64,000 nucleotides of DNA from Chaetoderma sp. LZ-2023a (Eukaryota; Mollusca; Caudofoveata; Chaetodermatida; Chaetodermatidae): positions 11,727,797-11,791,796 of the forward strand of contig CM067365.1 of assembly GCA_034401795.1 (NCBI GenBank). The letters are read 5' to 3'. The translations under genes were made by a program, and so were the position numbers. The notes below the pieces were generated by a model. It was not told the origin of the DNA. It was given only the letters and a program-made list of their open reading frames with translations, and did not search any database. This document shows positions 21,400 to 31,359 of the stretch, in pieces. The number at the start of each line of letters is the position of its first letter. The stretch's first letter is position 1.

Positions 21400-21913
21400 C
21401 ATTCCAACAACTAGTGATTCCGCAGAGATGTCTAATCACGATACGCTTACTATGGACGCTATATACCTCGATGAGGTTTTAAGCGAAGACGAACTAAATC
21501 TCGTCGATGACGATACCGTCAAATTGTGTCACTATTGTAAAACTATGGGGCATCCACACCATTATTGCCCTACGGATCATGTGCAAATGATTAGTCAGAA
21601 ATTATTCGCATCCATGCTGTGTGAAAAGATACATTCCTTGGTTGTGCGAGATTGTTACGGATGTCTAGTAAATCATCCGAGTCAACGTGAACATTCATGT
21701 TTAGGGATTGATGTTGACCTTAATCTAATTGACAATTTTGAACTGTATAATAAGGCAGCATTATTAGAAATGGACGAAGACGAATATTGCGCTCGTCTAG
21801 CCTGCCATTACTATATATGCGAACATTGTACTGAACTGTACCATATGTGTATGACGGAATGGTATAGGTACATTGAGGATGTAATATATGAAAAACAGAT
21901 GTTGGCACCATAA
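21392..21913 (+). CDS. zinc-knuckle, acidic Cys/His-rich protein (173 aa)
   Basis: Intact frame overlapping the PC4-like gene by 8 bases. Residues about 46-59 form CHYCKTMGHPHHYC, exactly C-x2-C-x4-H-x4-C, the CCHC zinc-knuckle spacing found in nucleic-acid-binding proteins. A second cluster, CYGCLVNHPSQREHSC (about residues 88-103), and a third, CHYYICEHC, suggest further metal sites. The N-terminus and middle are acidic. Function unknown; probably a small regulatory or nucleic-acid-binding protein of the element. It is the second intact gene in this block and is followed by a hairpin and a poly(A) signal, so the two genes probably share a 3' end. Confidence 0.6.
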   Translation: MNNIPTTSDSAEMSNHDTLTMDAIYLDEVLSEDELNLVDDDTVKLCHYCKTMGHPHHYCPTDHVQMISQKLFASMLCEKIHSLVVRDCYGCLVNHPSQREHSCLGIDVDLNLIDNFELYNKAALLEMDEDEYCARLACHYYICEHCTELYHMCMTEWYRYIEDVIYEKQMLAP

Positions 21914-21957
21914 CTATAACTAATATTAATTTATTTAGTTTTATTTAAAATTAACAG

Positions 21958-21980
21958 CGTGTTTTAAGCATTAAAACACG
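21958..21980. terminator. perfect 10-bp-stem hairpin after the zinc-knuckle gene
   Basis: CGTGTTTTAA, loop GCA, TTAAAACACG. It lies 45 bp after the stop and just before AATAAA, so it may mark the transcript 3' end. Role inferred. Confidence 0.5.
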
Positions 21981-21992
21981 AGGATAATTTTT

Positions 21993-21998
21993 AATAAA
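21993..21998 (+). promoter_or_regulatory. poly(A) signal AATAAA
   Basis: Canonical AATAAA 80 bp after the zinc-knuckle stop codon and downstream of the hairpin. Probable 3' end of the two-gene unit. Confidence 0.5.
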
Positions 21999-22500
21999 AT
22001 CAAATACGTATTTTATTTTTTTAAATAACATAATTAATTGTTTTATTTTGTCAATCGTAGCTTTGTAAAATATGATGTATTAGGTGTGTTTTTTCGTATC
22101 TTTGTAACGATATGTATTATTGATGTCTGTATTAATAAAAAAGTTTTAAAATCGGATTTCGCTTGTGCAGTACAAGCACCTAGCTCTCTATCTCTTTATC
22201 TGTCGCTAGCGACTCGCTATTTACTCCCCCGCCTCCTCCGCATGCGTTGGTATGCCCGCTTTTCACTTGACAGAGGCACTTGATGGCGCGTGCCATCGCT
22301 ATTCTTTAGAGAAGAATGGTCCAGGTGAATGAATGATAGAGTGAGCTGAATAGCGCATACTTAAATAAAACACCGTTAGACGGTTTTTGTTCAATTTCAT
22401 GATAAAATATTCACTGAATATCGTGTTTATCTTTGTAACTATTTAAAGATGTGATGGATTCGTCGCACAAGTATCTGATGCCATAATCATACACTTAAAT
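21999..22500. other. Polinton noncoding stretch
   Basis: AT-rich, then a CT-rich tract near 22,180-22,240. An 81-codon frame (22,038-22,283) has no domain. A small stem ACCGTTAGACGGTTTTT follows AATAAA near 22,366, so another transcript end is possible. Confidence 0.4.
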
Positions 22501-22503
22501 GTT

Positions 22504-22930
22504 CATAGCATTTCTGCTCCATAACGTGTATATGACGACACAATTCTTAAACGTACATAGCATTTCTCCTACGTCACCAGTATCTGACGTCACAATCATA
22601 GCATTTCTCCTAATTTTATGATACAATTTTTAAATGGACATAGTATTCCTCCTACGTCTCGAGTATCCGAGGTCGCAATCATAGTATTTCTCCTAATTTT
22701 ACATAACAATTCTTATATGTACACAGCATTTCACCTACGAGTATCTGACGTCGCAATCATAGCATTTCTCATAATTTTACGTCACAATTCTTAAATGGAC
22801 ATAGCGTTTCTCCTGCATTACGAGTATCTGACGTTGCAATCGTAGCATTTCTCCTAATTTACGGGACATTCTTAAATAGACATAGCATTTCTCTTACGTC
22901 ATGCGTATCCGATGTCGTAATGTTCGCTAA
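22504..22930. repeat. tandem ~80-bp repeat with TGACGTCA-like sites
   Basis: At least five diverged units with starts at about 22,556, 22,639, 22,723, 22,800 and 22,881, plus a partial one at 22,504. Each has CATAGCATTTCTCCTACGTC, GAGTATCTGACGTCGCAATC, a second CATAGCATTTCTCC and TTTACGTCACAATTCTTAAA. The CRE-like TGACGTCA and TACGTCA cores recur every unit. Confidence 0.88.
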
Positions 22931-23012
22931 CTAGTAAGCATTGATAAGGTATTCGCAGATGAGTAACTACATATTAAATACAGATTATTATTATTACATC
23001 GTAGTGACGGTT

Positions 23013-23191
<179 letters not shown>

Positions 23192-23301
23192 TAACAACGC
23201 AATGCCATCAACGCTTGACTGCAATACGTCGTTACGACACCCATTTACTATGATTGTCTGCGTTCCAACTGAGATTATAAAAGCACTAATAAGAGATCCC
23301 T

Positions 23302-23829
23302 ATGCTATTACTCCCACCTCCACAGAGGATTGTGTACTGCTACGGTACGTGGCAAGATGGGTATAAGGATTTGGCAAAAGAAGTTGAATTTAAAGAGCGT
23401 GTGAATGTTGAACTAGACAGAAGTTGCAGAACATTGGTGGTGCTCGACGATTTGATGAATAAATGCGACGAGAATGTAGCTGACCTATTTACAAAACGTT
23501 CTCACCATGAGAATTGTAGCGTAATATGTGTCGCACAAAATCTGTTTCACAAGTCTCGCAATCAACGTGACTTATCGGTTAACTGTCACTACATGGTATT
23601 GTTTAAGAATCCAAATGATGCGTCATCCATTCGTTCTTTATCTAATCAGATGTACCCAGGCAATACAAAGTATTTGATCGAATCATATAATGACGCTACA
23701 CGCGAACCTCACTCATATCTACTCCTAGATCTGAAACAGACGACACCTGACAATATCAGACTCCGTTCATCTGTTCATCCGAAGGAGGGTTGCTACGTTT
23801 ACATACCTAAGAAAAATGGCATCACGTAA
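23302..23829 (+). pseudogene. Polinton packaging-type ATPase (FtsK/HerA-A32 class), N-terminally truncated
   Basis: In Polintons this ATPase is thought to translocate DNA into capsids. The open frame (175 residues, start uncertain) keeps the RIVYCYGTWQDGY stretch that normally follows the P-loop region, the Walker B-like TLVVLDDLM (about residues 45-53), the SVICVAQNLF strand and the HYMVLFKNPND and QMYPGN blocks conserved in these proteins. No Walker A (GxxxxGKT/S) exists in any frame upstream. Instead there are stops and, about 110 bp away, the TA hairpin. A DNA rearrangement apparently removed the N-terminal third, so no functional ATPase can be made. Confidence 0.85.
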
Positions 23830-23847
23830 AACGGAACGCATTTACCT

Positions 23848-24358
23848 ATGCTGCAATATTTGGCTAAAGTAAAGCCTTCAATCAGAAATGATGTAATCAA
23901 ACAGTGTTCGAACGAATTGGGGGATGTACTATGCGAATCATGCCTAAACGTATTACGTGGGGAATGTTCATATCACTAAAATACGATACAAGCAGCTGAG
24001 TAAATAAAAAACGAAAATACGTACGCTGACTAGTCGCGGTGTACCATATGCACGTAAAAGAAAATTGCTACAAACAGGCAGATTTTTAGGCAATGTGCCT
24101 ATTTCCGTATATGCTGATGATGCTTTAGTTACAAAGTGTATAGCCATAATGTTCCAGTGGAGAAGATTACAGAACTCTACGCTCATTAAAATAATTCGTC
24201 AGGAAATTAAAGATTTTATTGACGAGGGGTACGCATACGATGCAGCAGTCTTCTCAGCTTTTCGAAAAAGAGAGTTTCTGATCAAGAAGTACATAAGGAA
24301 CCATCTAGATGCTGAGGATAATGATGATGATTCTGTCGGTGATAGATCTGATCCATAA
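23848..24358 (+). pseudogene. basic, Polinton core-protein-like gene remnant plus downstream frame
   Basis: An ATG at 23,848 opens a 43-codon frame (LAKVKPSIRNDVI ... CLNVLRG) ending at 23,979 because of an apparent extra G in the GGGG run near 23,957-23,961. In another frame a basic stretch continues (VPYARKRKLLQTGRFLG, about 24,035-24,090) after a stop near 24,004. That order, helical N-terminal half then Lys/Arg-rich tail ending in a QTG-type motif, resembles a small basic virion-core-type protein conserved in Polintons/adintoviruses; this assignment is from memory of the pattern. The frame runs on to 24,358 with a charged, acidic-ended tail that I do not recognise. Confidence 0.5.
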
Positions 24359-24359
24359 G

Positions 24360-24984
24360 GAATCAGTCATCGAAAAAATGGATCTCCAGAACATTGACTA
24401 TTTGTTTATGCTACATCAACTATACGTTTTATCATATGTAATATTTACTTCAATGTACAAATATGGATACAAAAAAACCATTGGTTCTTTTTGCGCGTGT
24501 TTGATGATTGTAGCTTCCCAGCCGGGTCCCCCCACATCCCTCGATATACAAATTGGAGTGCTGTTGTACTTAGTGGTGGTGCCGGTGGGGTTGGCGGTTG
24601 ATGAAAATAGGTGTTGTGGTGGATGCTGGGGTGAGGTTAATGCTTGGTGGTGGATGTTGGTGCTTAGTGGGTGGTGGTGCTGGTGGTGATAGAGGGATGG
24701 TGATGCTGATGGTGGTGGTGATGGTGATGATGGTCGGTATTGGTAGTAGGTGGTTGCGGCCGCAATGTCCAGACAATGGTTAGCCAACTATATTATTTTT
24801 GTTGTCGGGGTCTCATTGACTAGGTACTCATAATGCATTCATACTGCGTGTACCCAGACATGGTAATTTTTCCTAGTTTTATTACCTTTAACTGGCTGAC
24901 TGGCGAGGTGTTTCAGACATTACAGGGATCTACTTCCTAGCAAAATATATTGGAAACGATTTGAGCAAAAGTTGATGCAGACAG
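24360..24984. other. noncoding, with GGT-rich low-complexity tract
   Basis: 24,565-24,755 is GGT/GAT-rich simple sequence. Overlapping Gly/Val/Trp and, on the minus strand, Pro/Thr/His frames are artefacts of it. No gene seen. Confidence 0.7.
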
Positions 24985-25530
24985 TCAAATTATTTTCAAA
25001 ATATTCACTAAATATCATGGACATGATTTGATAGTAAGTTGTCGCTAACACCGCAGTCAAATTATTTTCAAAATATTCGTACAACGAGCATTGCATACCT
25101 TGTAAACAAGTACACTAGTATACCTCATCCCTCGTGCCAGGCATCACCGCGCTAGCATACCTCACCCCTCCTCCTCCTCACTCGTTCGACCTCAGTTATG
25201 CGACCACCCCTACACTCATTCCAGGGATGTTATTTTCTGATTTTTCAAAACTAAATCGTGGCGCATTGGTAGTTTAAGCGAATAGTTTTGATACTAATTT
25301 GACATAGGAAGCTACAATTCACACTAGCGCCTTCGTGCGCACAAACTCTTAAAAAAGTGCTGTTCAATGCGACAATTTGACATAGGAAGCCACAATTCCG
25401 CTTAGTTTCAAAATACTTTTTTTACTACAACCACGAGGTACCGCATCGACCACCTAATACCTTAAACGATACCAGGGTGCTCGTCATTATTCGTCAACGA
25501 TGACGACGGTGGACATTGTTCCCACCATTT
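24985..25530. repeat. subterminal repeat block 1 (Polinton right arm)
   Basis: Contains GTCAAATTATTTTCAAAATA twice (about 24,987 and 25,055), TTGTAAACAAGTACACTAG, CCTCCTCCTCACTCGTTCGACCTC (about 25,165-25,195) and GTTATGCGACCACC. The CGACCTCCRTTATCAGACC core recurs at about 27,859, 32,567 and 32,970, the last being the inner edge of the right inverted repeat. Confidence 0.75.
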
Positions 25531-25640
25531 TTATAACAATTTTTAAAATTTAATAATTAAATGACTGCCGCTTTAAAGACCACTCCTTAAATACGAGATG
25601 CATGATTATTATCTATATATTATTATGCATACAACGTCGC
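25530..25640. repeat. AT-rich TTAATAATTAAATGACTGCC repeat, first copy
   Basis: TTTAATAATTAAATGACTGCC then CTTTAAAGACC, CTTAAATACGA and CTATATATTATTATGCAT. Further copies are at 27,110-27,200, 27,265-27,370, 27,425-27,510 and 27,545-27,590. Confidence 0.8.
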
Positions 25641-25990
25641 TTGGCTTAGCTATATATTACCCGCATAGAGATGTACTTTGCTCTCTTTTGAAAAAATTAA
25701 ATGACTGGTAGGAAGCCGCATAGTTTGATGTTTGAGGGTTTTAGATGAAGGTTAACGCGTTTGCATACAAATTGAAAGATTAAAAGCGAGTCATAGATGC
25801 TTTATGCACAATAACGAGGTGGTCAGAGAAAACATATTTCCCTGGATACTTTTTGAAAGCGCACAGATTTTTATGCGCATAAACCATTTAACACACTGAT
25901 CCACCGCGTCTAGCCAGTGAACATATCCAAGATTTACGCCTGCATGTATGTGTCATTATATGGAGGCCAGTACGCGACAGTTTTTGATAG
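25641..25990. other. Polinton right arm, no feature recognised
   Basis: AT-rich with isolated TTAAATGACTGG fragments of the same repeat. No coding frame. Confidence 0.4.
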
Positions 25991-25996
25991 GACGCT

Positions 25997-26600
25997 AGTC
26001 ATCTGACGCGATATTCCTTACATTTTTTTTTGTAGTAGTAGAGCGATGTAGTATAAATGTAAATGTTAATGTACATTCGGCTAAAATGTGTTGCGGATTT
26101 GCGGGCGCGTGTTGCAGATGGCAACAACTATATGCACATGCCTGAACAGGTATTACATGCCAAAATGCATGCGTACATGTGCGGCCACATGCGGTCCGCA
26201 TGTTGTGGATTTGCGGGTGCGTGTTGCGGATTGCGGTCGTATGTTGCGGATTGTGGGCGCATGATGCGGACTTGCGGGTGCGTGTTGTGGATGGCAACAA
26301 GTATATGTACATGCCTGAACATGCACACACGCCAACATGTATGCATACATGTACGGATGCATGCGGTCCGCATGTTGTGGATTTGTGGGTGCAGTACATA
26401 TATTCCTAGAAACGGTACAAATTCAATCCATTCAAGGTGATTGGATGTGTAACTGCAGAGTAGTTAGGTAGCCTTAGGCAGTCAGATTTCATCTCACGGG
26501 ATATTCCTTATACATATATTTTTATTTTTTATTATTTTGTAGTAGAGCGATGTGGCATAAATGTAGGCTAAATGTTAATGTACATTTGGCTAAAATGGCC
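25997..26600. repeat. nested duplications with TTGCGG-rich core
   Basis: A block with CGATATTCCTTACATTTTT, GTAGTAGAGCGATGT and TGTTAATGTACATT occurs at 26,007-26,090 and again at 26,500-26,595. Between them a ~120-bp piece (GCGTGTTGCAGATGGCAACAA ... GCATGCGGTCCGCATGTTGTGG) occurs twice, at about 26,103-26,215 and 26,278-26,390. GCATGCGGTCCGCATG is itself a near palindrome. Overlapping Cys/Met frames on both strands are by-products. Confidence 0.88.
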
Positions 26601-26903
26601 AGCAGTACACACTTTGACAGATCAGACACTGGGTATGTGCGATGTCATTGGTTTTCCATCGACATCCGCGACACCATATGCCGACGGTCGAAACACGAGA
26701 GGGTCTGTAGGCGTATGATCAAGAAAACAGAACCTAAAGAGATGGTGTACACCTGCAACGAGCACTATTGTCTATTACCAATCAAACAGTATCCACATGG
26801 GTGTCCTGTAATCGGTGATACTCCGACTGATATACAAAAAGCAAACATGACGCAGTTTGTTACCAAACTGACAACCGCGCCTGTGCGGATCTGCGAAGAC
26901 TGA
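26598..26903 (+). CDS. hypothetical Cys/His-rich protein (about 101 aa)
   Basis: I prefer the ATG in AAAATGGCC (about 26,595-26,600) because of its strong initiation context; an upstream in-frame ATG at 26,550 would add 16 residues read from duplicated noncoding sequence. The product has scattered Cys/His (CHWFSI, CRRSKHERVC, CNEHYC) and a basic middle with an IKKTEPKEM stretch. It may bind metal. I recognise no family. An AATAAA-like signal lies about 80 bp downstream. It is one of few intact frames in the right half, so it may be an accessory gene. Confidence 0.4.
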   Translation, partial: ASSTHFDRSDTGYVRCHWFSIDIRDTICRRSKHERVCRRMIKKTEPKEMVYTCNEHYCLLPIKQYPHGCPVIGDTPTDIQKANMTQFVTKLTTAPVRICED

Positions 26904-27110
26904 GACCTATCTCAAAACACGGCCCTTTTCAGGGCCCACAAATCATTTGAAAGAGAACTCTTTATCTGTTCAAAAAATAAAATAATGTAATACAGTTTTT
27001 ACACACAACAACCCGCTTCACACATGCATATGCAAGCACACATTCTGATCTGTACGCTATTGTTCGTGGGCGATTAATGCATTGCTATTGACTAGGAACG
27101 CATTTTGTTC
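26904..27110. other. short noncoding spacer
   Basis: AT-rich; AAATAAAATAATG near 26,976 could be a poly(A) signal for the preceding frame. Confidence 0.35.
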
Positions 27111-27600
27111 ATATTTTTGAAAAATTTATAATTAAATGACTGCCATTTTAAAGCCATAAATACGATAGATAACACTATCTATATAATAGCATAGGAAAAC
27201 TTACTTTGTACGAGTCTGATTTTTTTTTGAAAATTTAATGACTGGAGAACACATTTTGCTCATATTTTTGAAATTTTAATAATTAAATGACTTCCACTTT
27301 AAAGAATCACCTTAAATACGTAAGATAAAATTATATATATAAATATATATACAACATAGATCACTATAACCCGTTTAACGCAACGCTCTGATTTAAAAAA
27401 AAATTAAATGACTGGGAGTTTGTTCATATTTAAAAAAAATTTAATAATTAAATGATTGACGCTTTAAAGACATAAGTATGGTAGATACAACTATCTATAT
27501 AATATTATACATCATCGATTGTCAACGATGACCATTTCCATATCAATTTTGAAAATTTAATAATTAAATGACTGCCATTTTTAAATGACTTAAACCAAGG
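27110..27600. repeat. four irregular copies of the AT-rich TTAATAATTAAATGACT repeat
   Basis: Each copy has TTTTGAAA, TTTAATAATTAAATGACT, a CTTTAAAG block and ACTATCTATATAATA, spaced about 100-160 bp apart. Same family as 25,530-25,640. Confidence 0.82.
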
Positions 27601-27629
27601 AGGAGCTTAATGGTGACTAAACCGTCAGC

Positions 27630-28280
27630 GGCTTACAATCAATTATTTTCAAAATCTTCGTACAGAGATATCGCGCGAGACGTTGCCTCGGCGAATACGC
27701 TAGCATATATGGCAGCCATCCTCCTCATCCCTCGCGACACCTCTACGTGCGACCACCTGCATTTTCTTAAATGACCACCAGCCGAATAAAGGCACGCCCA
27801 TGCACGGAGAACAATGCCAAGCAAAGGGTGTCCGAGATAGCATTCCTCCCTCCTCCTTCGACCTCCGTTATCAGACCACCTCTCTCTTACCTAACAACGC
27901 ATAATAAGAAATTAAAATTTACACAGTCAAATCGTTTTCAAAATATTCAGCAACCAATCAATTTATTCAGCAACCAATCAAAATATTCAGCAACCGATTA
28001 TCATAATATTCAGCAACCAATTATCAACATATTCAGCTACCACTCAAATTATCAAAATATTCAGCAACAAATTATCATAATATTCGTACATCGTGCATAC
28101 CTTGTAAACAAGTACGCTAGCATAGCCCTCATACTCATCTAGCAATATCAACTGAGGAGGAATACTATATCATTCCGCCTCAACTGACACAGACAGTCAA
28201 ATTATTTACAAAATATTCGTACATAGAGCATTGCCTTGTAAACAAGTACGCTAGACCCTCAAAACCAACTTCTACTGAGC
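27630..28280. repeat. subterminal repeat block 2 (Polinton right arm)
   Basis: Copies of the CAAATTATTTTCAAAATATTC unit near 27,640, 27,930 and 28,197, with CTTGTAAACAAGTACGCTAG near 28,100 and 28,230, and TCGACCTCCGTTATCAGACC near 27,858. An ATATTCAGCAACCAATCA motif is tandemly repeated at 27,943-28,080. No gene. Confidence 0.8.
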
Positions 28281-28317
28281 AAGAGTGCTAGCCTCATCTA
28301 ACAGATTATTAACAAAT

Positions 28318-28783
28318 ATGTTGAATACATTTGAAATAGAGGGATCTATTATTCGGCAACAATAAAACGCGTGAACACTTTCTTGGTGTTTTTCCAATTG
28401 ACAATGTACCCGCACATATTACATATCTCCCGGCCTCATTAGTAATAAACACGCATCCCAGTAATAAATCCGGACAACATTGGGTGGTGGTTTATTACAG
28501 TAGAAATGGAAATGCTGAATACTTTGATCCATATGGAAGATGCCCTTCTGACGGAAGAATGATATCAAATGTACATAATGGACACCGTGCGCGTGTTTAT
28601 TATTACAACAATGTACGTGTTCAACCTGCCATGATGACAACTTGTGGATATTATTGCGTATATTTCCTATACCATCGTTCGAGAGGTGTATAAATGAAAC
28701 ACATATTATGGGCCCTAAGAAACAGAGACAAAAATGACGTGATAGTGAAACGTCTGACGCGCAGGATTATGAAGAAAATATGA
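28318..28783 (+). pseudogene. adenain-like cysteine protease (Polinton maturation protease), disrupted
   Basis: Capsid-maturation-type protease. An ATG at 28,318 opens a 15-codon frame that breaks near 28,363; the main body continues in another frame (FLGVFPIDNVP from about 28,380). The catalytic set is visible in order: His in GQHWVVVYY (about 28,468), Asp in EYFDPYG, Gln in VQPAMM, and Cys in TTCGYYC (about 28,640). A TAA at 28,691 ends the frame after RSRG, but the same frame continues for 29 basic codons to a stop at 28,781, so the TAA looks like a premature stop in the C-terminal tail. Two lesions make the gene inactive although its active-site residues are unchanged. It is followed by AATAAA (28,837). 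Confidence 0.85.
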
Positions 28784-28836
28784 TCATATTTAATGTTTAA
28801 TTATTTATGTACTACGTTTTCTTTTTAATTATCGTG

Positions 28837-28842
28837 AATAAA
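28837..28842 (+). promoter_or_regulatory. poly(A) signal after the protease gene
   Basis: AATAAA in GTGAATAAATGTC, 54 bp after the end of the protease frame. A gene remnant on the opposite strand ends about 95 bp beyond, so the two are convergent. Confidence 0.45.
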
Positions 28843-28935
28843 TGTCGCTAATATTTATCATACAAATGCACGTGTCAATAAAAAATACATTTTGTAAAAA
28901 TATCTTTTTATTTCTTCGTGTTCCCTTCTCACCCA

Positions 28936-29258
28936 TCACCCATCCCCCGCTATTTTGATAAAAATATTTAATGGTACACTAGGCACGCGAGGCGTACCAC
29001 AATGATCCAAAGATCCGTAATTAATCGTATTCACATCGCGACAATGACAAAATGCGGACCTATTTGAATACAGAGGAAACCATATGACGTGCTCTGTAAT
29101 TGAACCCTGCGTATCAATTCCAGTTTTCTATAACTGGAATGTCATTCAAACATGGTGCGATAGTAATGTTTTGTGAACCGATGATGTTAAGCGGTGGAGA
29201 AAAAACACGTGACCGAAATAAGGGCGTGTTCAGATTGGAAAGATAGTTTTAGTGACAG
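28936..29258 (-). pseudogene. minus-strand Polinton gene remnant, probably structural
   Basis: Two adjacent minus-strand frames read like consecutive pieces of one protein. The upstream piece (about 29,258 down to 29,117) contains FSPPLNIIGSQNITIAPCLN. The downstream piece (29,121 down to 28,936) contains VIWFPLYSNRSAFCHCRDVN and VPSVPLNIFIKIAGDG. The register change is near 29,120. Composition (Asn/Pro/Ser/Ile/Phe, beta-type, few charges) suits a virion protein, and minus-strand position convergent with the protease fits a virus-like gene layout. I cannot name the family; a minor or major capsid C-terminus is possible. The rest of the gene is not visible upstream. Confidence 0.45.
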
Positions 29259-29271
29259 CTCATATTTTAGC

Positions 29272-29279
29272 TATAAAAG
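29272..29279 (+). promoter_or_regulatory. TATA box, orphan
   Basis: TATAAAAG preceded by GC-balanced sequence and followed 30 bp later by CAATTATGCG. The reading frames after it close within about 13 codons, so its gene is probably lost. Confidence 0.4.
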
Positions 29280-29299
29280 CGAAATGCGCGCGACAATTA

Positions 29300-30630
29300 T
29301 GCGATCGATGGAGAACGATAGGTACGATGCCTATTAATTGCGGTTGCATCCAATGGACCTACACACAAACGGGTACATAAAAAAGATGCACACACGCACG
29401 ACGTACACGCATAGGGGACACGGAACACAGGTGACAAGGGGCATACGTGTAGAACCATGCGCGCGTCGTCACGCGCGTATCGTAACACGCGTGAGGGTAT
29501 GCGCAGTACGTGCGTGTGTTGGTGTATCAGGTGTGTGCGTGTGTGTGTGGGTATGTATGCGAAAATGTAGGACACCCTTGTGGATGATGGATCAGTAACA
29601 GATTTCCAACGATACAGATACATTCAACCACATATTCCACCATGTGTGAAGCCTTTCGTCGTGGTACATACCAACGACATTATTAGTTCGCGAGGAAACA
29701 GGCATTGACAAAATCTAAAATCGCATGACCTTAAAGCGAATGAAACGGACATGTTTAATGTTAATATGAGTAATGCGCGAACACATCATAAATATGCATA
29801 AAGCACTCGCGCACCAAAACGTGATATTCTAATAATTACCCAAGGAAATTAGTACATATGTCCACTCGGCTAAGAACTAGGAAACGATACAATATTGTAC
29901 CCGATCCTTATAAAGTTAGCGGGCCGAAGGCCGAGTATTGTTTAAATTGTTACAGCCTTCTAGCGGGAGGAAAGTAACACTTTCATACCGCACGGTATAC
30001 CTTACGGCAGCTCGAAGCGTTAACAATAACAGCGGATATCTACGCATGCGCTGAGCCTAAATTCGTTTGGAAAAGTGGGATTTCGACCCGCGGCCAATTC
30101 GTACCCTAGCTTATCGATCGTCATCTAGATTCTTGATAGGTGTTTTGGGAGCTATAGCCGAGATCCAGTAACGGATAAGACTACATGTCAGCTACAGCGG
30201 TGAAAATAATAGGTCTATTACTGGTGGTTGCTAATCGTACATATGCTGATTTATTGATTTTATTGGGTTTCAATTTTCACTCAATCCAGTGCCCAGTTAC
30301 TTTATCTACCTGAATCAAAACATTTAGACATGAGGCACAGAGGCAACAATTTGGGTGGGAATTTAAAAAAAACATTGGCGCCCTTGACACTACTGAGCAA
30401 CGGGAAATTTACCATTGGTCAATTGGCCAGACACCCTTAGTTTTATTGGCAAATGGTTCAACTGTCCTAACACCATTTATGGATGGGGTGGTGATCACAG
30501 GCCGAGAAATGCAAACATACTGGTAGCCCTGATGCTATTTTCGAATGAGACAAGTACCATTGACCAATGCACCAACTGTCTATGACACAATTGATCTATG
30601 GTTAAAGTGTCCCAGATACTACAAAATGTG
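29300..30630. other. Polinton right arm, degenerate
   Basis: A CACACG/GTGTG-rich tract (29,380-29,560) gives artefact frames. A short frame with DFQRYRYIQPHIPP (about 29,592-29,710) and an ATG frame at 29,858-29,977 (39 codons, MSTRLRTRKRYN start, CLNC pair) may be gene debris. Otherwise I see nothing. Confidence 0.4.
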
Positions 30631-30634
30631 GCAC

Positions 30635-31359
30635 AAGACAGACAGCCAGCCAGCCAGACAGCCAGCCAGACATACAGACAGACAGACAGACAGACAGACA
30701 GGCAGGCGGGCAGGCAGGTAGACAGGCAGGCAGACAGACAGGCAGGCAGGCGGGCAGGCGGGCAGAGGGATTCTGGGCAGGCGGGGTTGGCGGCAGTTTC
30801 TGTTTGGGCGAGCAGGTGGGTTCGGGTTAGGCAGGTGAAATCTGGGCAGACAGGTAGTCTGGTGGGTTATTTGTGGGCAGGCTGGTTAGTTCGGGCAGGT
30901 GTTCATGTTCACTGGTGGGTGGGTTCATGGTGGGGAATTTTCTGGCCAGGCACCATGGTGGGTGGGTTCTGGGTATGCAGCTTCTAGTCTTGTGGGCTCT
31001 GGACACGTGACCATATTCTGGAGTGGCAGACTGGAAGACTGGAAGGTTCTGAAATGACAGGCTGGTGGGCGAGTAGGAAGTCTGGTGGATTCTGTGCAGG
31101 CGGATTCTGGGTGGACAGGTGGAGAAACAGATGGATGGAAGGATAGATTGATGGATGGATTGGTGTGCTTGCAGGCGGGAGGGTGCTTGCGTTCTGGGTA
31201 TTCTGGGTAGGCTGCTGGGTCGGCTCTGGGTGGGCAGGTGGGCATGTGGAGAGATGAATAGACAGATGGATGTATGGATGGACAGACAGATTTGATGGAT
31301 GGATGGGCGGGCTTGCGGACGGGAGGGTGTGTAGGCTCAATGCAGGCGGGGGGTCTCTG
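30635..31359. repeat. CAGA/CAGG/GGAT tetranucleotide-rich repeat
   Basis: Begins CAGCCAGACAGCCAGCC, moves through ACAG arrays to diffuse GGCAGG and GGATGGAT sequence, and runs into the assembly gap. Long Pro/His/Ser frames on the minus strand are by-products. Confidence 0.9.

Noticed and set aside
30075..30125. tRNA-like T-arm (GTGGGATTTCGACCCGC)
   Set aside because: The five-pair stem is present but the loop does not have the TTCRA spacing, and no D-arm, anticodon arm or acceptor stem can be fitted upstream.
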